DNA of 64,000 nucleotides, taken from assembly GCF_032268605.1 (NCBI RefSeq), contig NZ_CP130318.1:3010001-3074000 (forward strand), in the 5' to 3' direction. Below are positions 8,710 through 17,792 of this stretch, in pieces (position 1 is the stretch's first letter; every line of letters begins with the position of its first letter). Below the pieces are notes generated by a model. That model saw nothing but the letters and a program-made list of their open reading frames with translations, searched no databases and was not told the DNA's origin. This DNA is from Paenibacillus aurantius (GTDB lineage: Bacteria; Bacillota; Bacilli; Paenibacillales; NBRC-103111). The position numbers and the translations under genes were made by a program.

Positions 8710-10176
8710 CTAGAAGGTACTGGCCTTGCTGGTATCCGGGCACCATCGGGAGGTGCGGTAATAACGGATCAGCACCTCAACGGCTTTATCCGTCCGAAGT
8801 TGAGTAAGAGCTTCCGAAGCATAGGCCCGGACATATCGGTCCCTGCTGGTCAGAGCCTGCTCCAAGCCGCGGATGACGATTTCCTCCTCCCCGTACTTTC
8901 CTATCCTTAGCAGGGATAAAGCAGCCGTATAGCCGACTTTGTTGATAATGTACTTCTGTTGACCGACGTACATATCTCCCGAATTCAATGCCACCTCATC
9001 CGCTTCCTGCTCCACTGAGCGCTGCAGGGTCTCCGTCACCGCTTGAACACTTACGCTGTAGGGCTTACCAATCATCCCCAGCGCCTCGACCGCATTTCGC
9101 CTTACCCATTCGCTTTCGTCCTCCAGGCAGGAAACTAGGGAAGGTACCGCCTCCCGGGCAGCCGGTCCCATCATGCCAATAACAAAACAGGCAAGCCCTC
9201 TGCAGAAATCATCCGGATGGCTCAACAAGGGCTGAACAAAGGGAATCGCCTGCGCACCGGCAGGCTGCAAGCCGTAACTCGCGCGTTCCGCTACCTGTTT
9301 ACTTCCGTTTCCAAGATGCTTCACCAGCTCCTCCACCCCGCTGCTTCCCATTCGGCCAAGGGCATAGGCGGCGTTCAGAGCTTCTATTTCGGATGAACTT
9401 CCCAGGTTGTTCCCAATTTCCTCCACCTTCCCAGCCGTCCAATCGGAAGAGCGGACTCCGGAGTCCTGATCCCCACGCAGCCAATCCCACACATCCTTCC
9501 ACAACTCGGGATGTTGAGCCGGCATTCCGTCCGGGACGGTCATCCCCGGATTTCGGTGATCCCAGCTGGGGCGATCCGGTGCTTTCAACCGTACGAATTG
9601 AAATTTCAACATATAGCGGTCGAGCTCAGATACGTTAAGGGTTGCTTTGTGCCATAGGTCAAAATGCACCAGGACCATCGTTCCCGCCTTTCCTGTCGGA
9701 AGCAGGGTCTCTCCCTTGTCCCCCAGAAACTTCTCATAATACTGGGTTCCCGGCATAATCGCCGTTGGGCCCAGCTCTTCTGTGATGTCCTGGGTGTAAT
9801 AGAAAAGAATGGCCCACCAAGGTCGATGGCTGCGCAGGGAGGACCAATATCCGTCCTTGTGCCATTTTCCTCCTCCCGGTGTAGGATTGCCCGGCCGGTT
9901 GTAATGGCAGTGCCGATGAGGATGCATGTAGTAATCTTCGCCAAGTATACTGGTCAGCGCTCCCCGGACGACAGGAGTCTCGAAGAATTGTTGAATCTCC
10001 GGCACCCGGGGCAGGATATTATTCCCGGGGTTCCCCTCTTCGTGAATTACTTTATAAATCTTATCCCTTACCTTCTGATGAAGCTGCTCGGGAAGATCAT
10101 TTTTAAGCACCAGGTATCCCTTTGTAATAAACTGGGCCATTTGTTCATCCGTCAACAAATCCATTCTCTCCGTCAT
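8710..10176 (-). CDS. Phytanoyl-CoA dioxygenase (PhyH) family oxygenase fused to HEAT repeats
   Basis: Residues 1-200 form a PhyH-type Fe(II)/2-oxoglutarate dioxygenase domain. The metal-binding triad is visible as WHKDG (His106, Asp108) and DLWHKAT (His176), with candidate 2-oxoglutarate-binding arginines shortly after. From about residue 255 to 485 the chain carries HEAT-like helical repeats, seen as recurrent AAYALGRMG, ACFVIGMMG, RRNAVEALGMIG and RAYASEALTQL. HEAT repeats usually bind partner proteins or act as scaffolds. PhyH enzymes hydroxylate small molecules and the substrate here is unknown. The start at 10176 has GGGAG ten bases upstream. The gene is transcribed away from an AraC regulator across a 127-base control region. 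Fusion of these two domains is uncommon, so a modification of a glycan-linked metabolite is only a guess. Confidence 0.78.
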   Translation of the reverse strand: MTERMDLLTDEQMAQFITKGYLVLKNDLPEQLHQKVRDKIYKVIHEEGNPGNNILPRVPEIQQFFETPVVRGALTSILGEDYYMHPHRHCHYNRPGNPTPGGGKWHKDGYWSSLRSHRPWWAILFYYTQDITEELGPTAIMPGTQYYEKFLGDKGETLLPTGKAGTMVLVHFDLWHKATLNVSELDRYMLKFQFVRLKAPDRPSWDHRNPGMTVPDGMPAQHPELWKDVWDWLRGDQDSGVRSSDWTAGKVEEIGNNLGSSSEIEALNAAYALGRMGSSGVEELVKHLGNGSKQVAERASYGLQPAGAQAIPFVQPLLSHPDDFCRGLACFVIGMMGPAAREAVPSLVSCLEDESEWVRRNAVEALGMIGKPYSVSVQAVTETLQRSVEQEADEVALNSGDMYVGQQKYIINKVGYTAALSLLRIGKYGEEEIVIRGLEQALTSRDRYVRAYASEALTQLRTDKAVEVLIRYYRTSRWCPDTSKASTF

Positions 10177-10303
10177 CCCTCTTTCACTCCCTAGCGGCTA
10201 GATTTAATAATCCTATTGTAGTAAAAGAACCTCATTCTGTATTTGCAGAATCGGTATATTTTTATACAATAGTCCTATCAATCTTTGAAGATGAGGTAAA
10301 GGC
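10177..10303. promoter_or_regulatory. Divergent control region with nested dyads
   Basis: Between the PhyH-HEAT and AraC genes lie two inverted repeats. CTATTGTA (10213-10220) pairs with TACAATAG (10265-10272), and within them ATTCTG (10234-10239) pairs with CAGAAT (10246-10251). The nested symmetry in a short divergent promoter region suggests AraC binding sites, although AraC proteins often use direct repeats. No experimental site is known to me. Confidence 0.4.
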
Positions 10304-11167
10304 ATGAAAATAGCGGAGCTTCATCCCTACGTTCATTATGCAACCCGTTTTCCTTTTGCTCCTGGTCAAGCAAGCCGTTCCAGAATGTGCTATTCCTCTT
10401 CCCTCTATTTAATAAGTGAAGGCAAGGGTAGGCTTACCACATGCGGGCGAACCTATAAAACTTATCCAGGAGCCCTGGTGTATATTCCCGCCGGACAGCC
10501 GCACGATTGGATTGCCGAACCGGAGGACCCGATGGTGCATGTATGCTGCTATTTCGATTGGGCCCACCATATTCCCCTCCAAGCACAGCACGATCATCCG
10601 CACATCATTTGCTATGACCTTTCCAAACTGAACTCCGCCCTTGTCGGCCCGGCCTTTCCCTACACCATCCCGGAGTATACCCAGGTCGATAAAGTTTGGC
10701 AGTGGGTCGAACGCTTCGAGCTCTTCTATACGCCTAATGAATTTCCTAACGACCGGACCTATTTCCGCCATTTGAAGGTGCAGAGCCAGTTCCAGGACTT
10801 TATCGGTCATTTCCTATCTTTCGTGCTAAAGGATGAGCATATCCCGGATCCGCGCATCGTCAGGCTGCTGGAAGAGATGGACCAGGATCTGGTCCACGGC
10901 CAAGTCCTCCCCTTGGAAGAATACTACCGAAAATGCCGGCTCAGCCGCGGGTATTTCTTCTCTCTGTTCAAGGAGACGACTGGAATGTCTCCTATCCAGT
11001 ATGTCAACCGCTACCGGATCAACCGGGCGAAGGAGGAGCTCCAAGGTTCAGGTCTAAGCATTACGGAGATTGCGGAGAAGTATCAATTTTCCTCCATCCA
11101 TTATTTCTCCAAGCTGTTCCGTCAGCTGACCGGCATGACGCCGAGTGAATACCGGGAAAGAACGTAA
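10304..11167 (+). CDS. AraC-family transcriptional regulator with cupin sensor
   Basis: The 287-residue protein has an N-terminal cupin-like ligand domain (about 20-110, with TYPGALVYIPAGQPHDW) and a C-terminal double helix-turn-helix (about 185-287). The latter includes LSRGYFFSLFKETTGMSPIQYVNRYRI and ITEIAEKYQFSSIHYFSKLFRQLTGMTPSEYRE fragments in the classic AraC order. GAGGTAAAGGC lies just upstream of the ATG. Regulators of this type sense sugars or glycan fragments and activate neighbouring catabolic genes. It is divergent from the PhyH-HEAT gene and sits amid glycosidases, so control of that gene and possibly the surrounding glycan genes is inferred. Confidence 0.9.
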   Translation: MKIAELHPYVHYATRFPFAPGQASRSRMCYSSSLYLISEGKGRLTTCGRTYKTYPGALVYIPAGQPHDWIAEPEDPMVHVCCYFDWAHHIPLQAQHDHPHIICYDLSKLNSALVGPAFPYTIPEYTQVDKVWQWVERFELFYTPNEFPNDRTYFRHLKVQSQFQDFIGHFLSFVLKDEHIPDPRIVRLLEEMDQDLVHGQVLPLEEYYRKCRLSRGYFFSLFKETTGMSPIQYVNRYRINRAKEELQGSGLSITEIAEKYQFSSIHYFSKLFRQLTGMTPSEYRERT

Positions 11168-11184
11168 CCTTCTTATACAAACAA

Positions 11185-11215
11185 AGGGATCCGAGCATTG
11201 TATGCTCTGACCCCT
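11185..11215. terminator. Bidirectional terminator between convergent genes
   Basis: A near-perfect 14-bp stem (AGGGxTCxGAGCAT against its complement) with a three-base loop lies between the stops of the AraC gene (+) and the GH16 gene (-). Confidence 0.7.
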
Positions 11216-11222
11216 CTATCGT

Positions 11223-14162
11223 TTAGAGCGCCTGCTCTTTCATATATTCAGCCAGTCGGATGAGGACATCCGCATTGCTTTTTGTAATGGCTTTATCTGT
11301 TTGTGCCTCAATTTCATGAAGATAAGCTTCCAGAACCTGGTCCCGGGCCTTGCGATTACCATCTCTCCCCAGTTTCTCAGCCGCTTTCAGTTTGGCAGTA
11401 AAGGATGGGGCAAGCTCCTTCTTCTCCAGGAATTTTTCGGTTAATTGGGCGATTCCTTCATAGCTTACTCTTACGGTAAAAGCGGTCTTGGCTTCTGCTG
11501 CATTCCCGGCTTTATCCACCGCCGTGGCCGTGAAGCTGTTCTCACCAAGCAGAAATTGATAGGCGGGTCCAGCTATCTCAGGCAGGGCTTCGGAAGCTAT
11601 ACCCGATAAGCCATCCTCCGCCTTCCAGGTAATGTTTACCTCCTCATAGACCTCATAAGTCACGGTGTTTCCGAGGGGCGTAACCGTTGGTGCCGTTTTA
11701 TCGATATTCAGCACTACGCTGGTGCTGGCCTGATTCCCGAAATGGTCCGTGGCCTTACCGGTGATCCGTTGATTGGCCCCTTCGGTTTCCACGTTAACGG
11801 GTTGCGTACAATCCGCAATTCCACTGGCCGCATCCAGACAGGTAAAGGACACAGCTGTGTCGCTGTTGTTCCATCCCCACTCATTAGGCTTCGGAAGAAC
11901 GGAGGCCTGGATCTCTGGGGCTTCCGTATCTTCCAGTCCTACCCTTTCCAGCCGGATATCGTCCACCCGAAGCCATTGGTTCCCCTCTCCCTTCGAGTTC
12001 ACGATAACCACAGCTTGATGGCTGCTCACTTCGATGTTATCCAGCGTGATGGGAATCCATTGGTCTGTTTGCGGGATATCCACATAACGATCGCCGCTTC
12101 CTGTACCGGACAGCTTCAGTCTGGCTGCCTGTTGACCTCCTGAGCTTTTCACCCATGCTGTAGCCCGGTAGGTTCCATTCGGGAGATACTCCAGATTCTG
12201 CATCGTCTCTGCGCTGTAGGGGGTCGCGCCTCCCTGTTCCAGAGAGTATTTGCCGGAGTGAGAGTCCGTTTCGATCACACGGCTGGCGGTTTTAACCCCC
12301 GTCTCCATCCAGCTTACCGGATCCTGGGCATTTTTGGTGGTGGAATTGTACTCGAAGGAAGCATTCCCGATCCGGTTCACTCCATCGAGATTTTTTCCGT
12401 AATAGCGGAAATAATCCACCTGCATGGCGGCTCCCGGAAGCGGAGGAACCGCGCCGCCAAACCCGTCCGGAGTGGCGAGGGCCGTCAGCCACAGATTCTG
12501 TGGAGCAAAGTATTTTCCATTGGCCGCGCTTCCATAGTAATGACCGTTAACATAATAATTCACCCGGTCCGGCAGCCATTCATAGCCCATCGTAAACCAT
12601 TGGGTCGTATCCACATCAACCGAAGGACCGCCTAAAGGATTCGGATTCGGTATGTAATAGTGAGTATTGGAGCCAATGTGTCCGGGAGTGCCGGAATCCA
12701 CCTCGAATCCGTCAATTTCCAGCACGGTATTGTTAACCGGCATGATGTCATTTCCATTATTCGTTCCCATCGTCCAGAACGATTGGTGAAGTCCTTTGGA
12801 GCCGCCGTAAAGCTTAGTCCTGATTTCGTAGTAGCCGTATCCAAAGTTATGCCGGGAAATGACGCCTCCGCCGGTGTAATCCATTTTGCCGTCATGATTA
12901 TAATCTTCATACTTGAAGTCGATATAAAGATTGGAGTTCCCGTCTACGTCCGGGGCGACCCTGACATTCTGGGCAAGATTGTACCCGCCGAACCGGGAGT
13001 CGGTCCGGTAGCTCCAATCGTTCTCGTTTAATGAGTTTCCTTGGAAATGATCCTCATACAGCAGGTCATAATCGTCTCTCGCCGGCGGAGGGGAAACCAG
13101 GAACAAGGTATAGGTGCGCTGTACGGACAGATCCTCCGAACGCACGGTGATGGAAACCGTCTTGTGGCCGTCCTCCGGAATGACAATGGGGCTCGAGGTT
13201 CCCACAGTATTCTCAATGAGGATCGTTTGGTTCGGTTGGGACGGGGTCACCTCCACGTTCACCGAATGGATCCCTTCGGGAATCTGAACTTCGTGCTGGT
13301 ATTCGGCAGGAGCGGTAATCGTTTTTCCGATGGGCTGAATTTTAATCTCCTTCAAGCGAGCTTCTTCGGGAATCGGAATCATGATGACAAGCGAGTAAAT
13401 TTGGGTAACTCGGCCATTCCTTGCCGTTACCGCAATATCAACGGTTTGGCTGCTCACATTGTTCGGGAGAAGGGATAGATCGAGGGTCTTGGAGTTCGTT
13501 TCCTCTCCGTCTATTGTGACTTTCTGTCCTTCTACACCGGGAACCGCCTCGACGGTGAGTTGATCGGATCCTTCCGGCGGTGTGACTGTAAATTCCGTTT
13601 GGGTAGGATAAGTGACAGAGAAAGGAAGGGGTGACACCTTTAGCTCCGCCAGATGGACAGCCGTTTCCGGGTCCAGGTGGTATACCTGAAAATCCCTCAG
13701 GCCCACGTAGGTGGTGTTGTTCTTAATGACACCAAAGAATCTTACATACCGGGCCGAAACATCCGCGAAAATCCCTGTTTCCAAGGAGGAGGCATTCTCT
13801 TTGGTATAGGCATCCGCCCACTGCACCCCATCATTGGAATACTGGATGATGAATTTAGAGAAGTTCGGGTATCCGTATAGGGAGACCATGAACTTGTTGA
13901 AGGTGATCACTTCTCCTAAATCCACCGTCAGCCAGATACTTCCCTTTTGTTCTTTGACCTGCCAATAAGATCCCCCGTTTGCATCGACGGCCCATTTGGC
14001 AGGATTGGTCGTCATTTCACTGGAAGCGGATACAGGTTTATTCAGAAGAAGATTTACCTCAGATGGTTCGGCGTGCATCTTCCCGGCCGGCAGCATAAAG
14101 CTAACTAAAAGAATGAAAATCATCCATCTGCTTATCCACCTGCTTATCCATCGATTGCCCAT
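11223..14162 (-). CDS. Secreted GH16 glycoside hydrolase with discoidin, cadherin-like, CBM and FIMAH modules
   Basis: The ATG at 14162 follows AAAGGAGG at good spacing, giving 979 residues with a signal peptide. Order of modules: F5/8-type C (discoidin) carbohydrate-binding domain (about 35-170), two cadherin-like beta-sandwich domains (about 175-360), GH16 catalytic domain (about 365-620), a CBM4/9-like domain (about 625-765, with YLPNGTYRATAWVKSSGG), Ig-like segments, and a C-terminal FIMAH-type helical domain. The catalytic motif EIDGFE is intact at 12702-12719 and has the beta-bulge form ExDxxE seen in laminarinases, agarases and carrageenases. It cleaves an internal beta-linked glycan outside the cell; which glycan is not clear. 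It is the last gene of the operon beginning at 19630, 60 bases after the GH2 gene. Confidence 0.88.
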   Translation of the reverse strand: MGNRWISRWISRWMIFILLVSFMLPAGKMHAEPSEVNLLLNKPVSASSEMTTNPAKWAVDANGGSYWQVKEQKGSIWLTVDLGEVITFNKFMVSLYGYPNFSKFIIQYSNDGVQWADAYTKENASSLETGIFADVSARYVRFFGVIKNNTTYVGLRDFQVYHLDPETAVHLAELKVSPLPFSVTYPTQTEFTVTPPEGSDQLTVEAVPGVEGQKVTIDGEETNSKTLDLSLLPNNVSSQTVDIAVTARNGRVTQIYSLVIMIPIPEEARLKEIKIQPIGKTITAPAEYQHEVQIPEGIHSVNVEVTPSQPNQTILIENTVGTSSPIVIPEDGHKTVSITVRSEDLSVQRTYTLFLVSPPPARDDYDLLYEDHFQGNSLNENDWSYRTDSRFGGYNLAQNVRVAPDVDGNSNLYIDFKYEDYNHDGKMDYTGGGVISRHNFGYGYYEIRTKLYGGSKGLHQSFWTMGTNNGNDIMPVNNTVLEIDGFEVDSGTPGHIGSNTHYYIPNPNPLGGPSVDVDTTQWFTMGYEWLPDRVNYYVNGHYYGSAANGKYFAPQNLWLTALATPDGFGGAVPPLPGAAMQVDYFRYYGKNLDGVNRIGNASFEYNSTTKNAQDPVSWMETGVKTASRVIETDSHSGKYSLEQGGATPYSAETMQNLEYLPNGTYRATAWVKSSGGQQAARLKLSGTGSGDRYVDIPQTDQWIPITLDNIEVSSHQAVVIVNSKGEGNQWLRVDDIRLERVGLEDTEAPEIQASVLPKPNEWGWNNSDTAVSFTCLDAASGIADCTQPVNVETEGANQRITGKATDHFGNQASTSVVLNIDKTAPTVTPLGNTVTYEVYEEVNITWKAEDGLSGIASEALPEIAGPAYQFLLGENSFTATAVDKAGNAAEAKTAFTVRVSYEGIAQLTEKFLEKKELAPSFTAKLKAAEKLGRDGNRKARDQVLEAYLHEIEAQTDKAITKSNADVLIRLAEYMKEQAL

Positions 14163-14222
14163 GGAATTTTTCCTCCTTTGTTTGGTAAGATGTCCCAAAT
14201 TAAGAACGCTTTACTTCCTTGA

Positions 14223-16622
14223 TCACCTCCTTATAATCGTGACTGCGCTCCATTTACAAGACCCTTTAAGCAGCCCGGTGGCACTTGCGGTAACGGCAAC
14301 GACTCCTTCCTCTCCGGTTGACTGCACTATGGCCAGACAGCGCCCGTTAAAAGCACGTCTAATAGTGCCCTTATCCGATTCATGACTGCTTGGATTCCCG
14401 TTGCCGACTCCGATTAGCTTTCCGGCTCCTGCTACATGAAATTCGATTTCATGATCGGCGGTTGGCACGATACACCCTTGGGCATCGACAACCGAAGCCC
14501 GCAAAACAAGCACATCCACCCCGTCGGCATTCATCGAATCCCGATCGGGCACCAGTTCAATCCGGTTCGGGGGCCCGGACGTCACTATCGCGGTTTCTGC
14601 GATCCGACGCCCGTTCGAATAAGCTGCCGCGTAGAGAGAGCCTTTCTCATAAGGGACATCCCAATCCAAATAAGAAGCTGTAGCGGCCTCCCGCACCCCC
14701 AGGCTGCGGCCGTTTAAGATCAGTTCTACCTGCTCGGCGTTCGTGCAGATCCTCACCGGAATCATCTGTCCATCTTTCCCCGGCCAGTTCCAATGAGGCA
14801 TAAGATGAATGGTCGGTTCGTCGGTCCATACGGATTTGTAATAATAGTAGGCATCCTTGGGAAAGCCGCACAGGTCCATAATGCCAAAATGCGAGGTCAC
14901 GCAAGGCCATGCGTGAGGCGTTGGCTCTCCCCGGTAATCGAATCCGGTCCACACGAAAATGCCGGTCAGAAAAGGATAGGCTAAAAGATCCTGCCACGAC
15001 TTCTCATGGCTGCACGCCCATACGGGCATGCTTGTCTCATACGAGGAACAATACCCTCGGATGGGATCGTCCTCGTAAATTCCGCGCGTTGTCGTGCTGC
15101 TCGTCGATTCACTGCAGATCATAAGCCGCTCGGGATAGCGCTCCTTGTCCGTTAAGTACTGTCCCGGACGGTCCGTCCCCCGATAGCCGATGACACGCTG
15201 GCCGTAATTGTACCCTACGATATCAACCTGTTCGCTGTACTCTCCATCCGTCCAGCCATGATTCATTGCGGCTAGTACAGGACGCGACGGATCCAACCGG
15301 CGCACCGTTTCCGCAAGTTCTCTAAGGATTCGAGCGCCCGTTGGCGTCCCCTCCAGAATCTCCTCATTCTCCAAGCCCCACAGAATCACACTCGGATGGT
15401 TCCGGTCCCGGCAAACGAGATTCTTCAGCTGGGCTAGACCTTCCGGTGAGGAGTCCAGCTTGCGGTTCTCGTCCATCACCAACATGCCCAGCCTGTCGCA
15501 AATATCCAACAGCTCAGGGGTAGGCGGATGGTGAGCGGAACGATAGGCGTTACAGCCCATTTCCTTCAGCAGCTTGATTTTGTACTCGATCAACCGGTCC
15601 GGGAGAGCGACTCCTACCCCTGCAAAGTCCTGGTGATTGCATGTTCCTTTGATCCGATAGGGCTTGCCGTTCAACAAGAACCCTATATCGGCCGTAAATT
15701 CAATCGTCCGAATGCCAAAAGGAGTCTCCAAAAGGTCCAGGATTTGTCCATCCTTCCGAAGTTCCGTTAAGGCGGTGTACAGATTGGGCTTTTCAGGAGA
15801 CCATCGTTTGGGATGGGATACCTGTAAACGCTGTTCTACTTCCAAATGACCGTAGCGTTCGATATCGACCTTACGCCGCTCTTCTGCGACAATAACCCCG
15901 TCAGGATTCAACAGCCTGGTAATAAGTTCACAAGCTTGCTTGCTAAATTCCTCGTTATGAATGACGGTTCGAACCACCGTCTCCGCCTCTGTATCGGTAA
16001 CCGTAGGAATCGTGATGTTGACTCCATGGTGGGCGATATGAAGCCGGCCAGTTCTCTGCAGCCATACATGACGATAGATACCGCCTCCTTCGTACCACCA
16101 GCCTTCATACTCCTCCGCATCAGCTTTGACGAATACCACGTTCCGTCCTTCGTCCCCATAACGGAGCATCGGGGTGAGATCATAATAAAAGCTTGAATAT
16201 CCGCTCTGGTTCGTGCCTAACAGATGACCGTTAACCCAGACCGTCGCCTTCTTCATCACCCCATCGAAATGCAGGGTTATCTTCTTCCCTAAATCCTCTT
16301 CCGGTATGTCGAACGACTTCAAATAGCAGCCGATCCCTGTCGGCAGATAGCCATGGCTGGCGGGACGGCTGCCGATCGTCGGATCGTTCACAAACTGGCC
16401 TTCCACTACCCAATCGTGGGGAAGCGTGACCGGCTGCCACTCTATGGAGCCTTCGTCCGCATCTTTCTCTTTGTCCGCGTAGGCGATAAGCAGCCACTCG
16501 CCCTGCCCGTTCTTCTTGCAGTCGGTGACGCCGCCCGTCATTCCTGCTTTCACTGCGGTCTGAACCGGGATATCGCCTTTATGGAAAAGCCAATCCTTGT
16601 CAAAGGATTCCCGGACTCTCAT
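14223..16622 (-). CDS. GH2 beta-galactosidase-like glycosidase
   Basis: The ATG at 16622 is preferred because AAGGTGAT lies just upstream; an ATG two codons earlier and a GTG three codons earlier are also possible. The 799-residue protein has the GH2 layout: N-terminal sugar-binding jelly roll (to about 190), an Ig-like domain, a TIM barrel (from about 310) and C-terminal beta domains. The acid/base glutamate sits in WGLENEE (near residue 420) and the nucleophile is probably the Glu in ICSEST (near 505). GH2 members hydrolyse terminal beta-galactose, glucuronate or mannose. Here beta-galactosidase is favoured by the family resemblance, but not proven. No signal peptide is seen, so it acts inside on imported fragments. 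It follows the fucosidase gene by 21 bases. Confidence 0.87.
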   Translation of the reverse strand: MRVRESFDKDWLFHKGDIPVQTAVKAGMTGGVTDCKKNGQGEWLLIAYADKEKDADEGSIEWQPVTLPHDWVVEGQFVNDPTIGSRPASHGYLPTGIGCYLKSFDIPEEDLGKKITLHFDGVMKKATVWVNGHLLGTNQSGYSSFYYDLTPMLRYGDEGRNVVFVKADAEEYEGWWYEGGGIYRHVWLQRTGRLHIAHHGVNITIPTVTDTEAETVVRTVIHNEEFSKQACELITRLLNPDGVIVAEERRKVDIERYGHLEVEQRLQVSHPKRWSPEKPNLYTALTELRKDGQILDLLETPFGIRTIEFTADIGFLLNGKPYRIKGTCNHQDFAGVGVALPDRLIEYKIKLLKEMGCNAYRSAHHPPTPELLDICDRLGMLVMDENRKLDSSPEGLAQLKNLVCRDRNHPSVILWGLENEEILEGTPTGARILRELAETVRRLDPSRPVLAAMNHGWTDGEYSEQVDIVGYNYGQRVIGYRGTDRPGQYLTDKERYPERLMICSESTSSTTTRGIYEDDPIRGYCSSYETSMPVWACSHEKSWQDLLAYPFLTGIFVWTGFDYRGEPTPHAWPCVTSHFGIMDLCGFPKDAYYYYKSVWTDEPTIHLMPHWNWPGKDGQMIPVRICTNAEQVELILNGRSLGVREAATASYLDWDVPYEKGSLYAAAYSNGRRIAETAIVTSGPPNRIELVPDRDSMNADGVDVLVLRASVVDAQGCIVPTADHEIEFHVAGAGKLIGVGNGNPSSHESDKGTIRRAFNGRCLAIVQSTGEEGVVAVTASATGLLKGSCKWSAVTIIRR

Positions 16623-16643
16623 TCTCATCACCTTCCCTCTCTC

Positions 16644-17792
16644 TTATTCGGCCCCTGCCCCTGTATCCACTTGTGAGGCTGGTGCCTCTTCTGTAACGGG
16701 TTCCGGCCAGCCGTTTCCAGCTATTCTGCGGCCGACTTCCCGAAGGATTTCGACTTCCACGGGTTGAAGGGCACCGTTGCCAACCGGGGCGATGTTTAAG
16801 AGCAGATTGCAGCGCTTGCCTAGCGTTCGGGCCAATAGATCCATCACTTCGTCCGCACTCTTGTGACCGGCCCCCTCCATATAGCCCCATCCCTTATTCT
16901 GCAGGATGGTACAGACCTCATTCCATTTGGTGATATGCTTCTGCCATACCTCTTCCGACATCCTCACCGCTTCTTCGGATGCGCCACCTTGAATCAACCG
17001 GTCCTTCAGCGGAACAAAATGAATCTCCTGCGACATGTAATCCTCATCACCGTTCACGCCTTGCTTGAAGGAGATAAGACAATGGGGTTGAAGACCCCGG
17101 ATCAGGTCATACGTATCCTGTACTGGAAACAGATCCGGCCGGTAATAACAAGCGGTGATGAGGTCGAACCAGATTCCAGCGACACTTCCATAGTTGGTTA
17201 ACAGCTCGGTCAGCTGCTTGTGCATGAAATCCACATACTTTCTCACATCGGCATCGGTCCTGCCCAGATAAGCGGGCTCCGGCTCATCGTAATTCGGGCG
17301 GGCGCAATACACACCGCTGTCGTTATTAGGAGCATAAGGATGACGCCAATCGATTCCGTAGCTGTAATAAAGGAATAACCCCAATCCTCTTTTCTCGCAG
17401 GCGGCAGCCAGCTCGGCCACCAAATCCCGTTTAGCCGGGGAATGGACACTGTGAAAATCGGTCTCCTGCGACTCGAACAAGCAGAAGCTGTCATGATGCC
17501 TCGTCGTCAAATTGATGTATTTCATACCGGCTTCCACAGCCAGATCGGCGATAGCCTCCGCATCGAATTGGTCCGCCGTAAATTCATCCTTGAGCTTTTC
17601 ATAACCCGCTACATGAATTTTCTCGTGGTACATCACCCATTCGCCGCGGGCCGGGATGCTGTATAGCCCATAATGAATAAAGAGTCCAAATTTAGCATCT
17701 TGAAACCATTGAAGCGACGCTGCTCTCGGATCGGTGCGGTATAATTCTTCATAGCCTTTCAAATGTGCTGGAACCGTGACTATACTTGTCAT
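16644..17792 (-). CDS. Alpha-L-fucosidase, GH29
   Basis: This 382-residue protein matches the GH29 catalytic barrel: [19 protein letters not shown] near the start, then [17 protein letters not shown], and SVAGIWFD with the nucleophile Asp at residue 210. It lacks the C-terminal beta-sandwich found in longer GH29 enzymes and has no signal peptide, so it should trim fucose from oligosaccharides in the cytoplasm by a retaining mechanism. AGGAGG lies 8 bases before the ATG, inside the end of the preceding FAD oxidoreductase gene, and the two genes overlap by four bases (ATGA). This overlap implies translational coupling and matched amounts of the two enzymes. Confidence 0.9.
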   Translation of the reverse strand: MTSIVTVPAHLKGYEELYRTDPRAASLQWFQDAKFGLFIHYGLYSIPARGEWVMYHEKIHVAGYEKLKDEFTADQFDAEAIADLAVEAGMKYINLTTRHHDSFCLFESQETDFHSVHSPAKRDLVAELAAACEKRGLGLFLYYSYGIDWRHPYAPNNDSGVYCARPNYDEPEPAYLGRTDADVRKYVDFMHKQLTELLTNYGSVAGIWFDLITACYYRPDLFPVQDTYDLIRGLQPHCLISFKQGVNGDEDYMSQEIHFVPLKDRLIQGGASEEAVRMSEEVWQKHITKWNEVCTILQNKGWGYMEGAGHKSADEVMDLLARTLGKRCNLLLNIAPVGNGALQPVEVEILREVGRRIAGNGWPEPVTEEAPASQVDTGAGAE

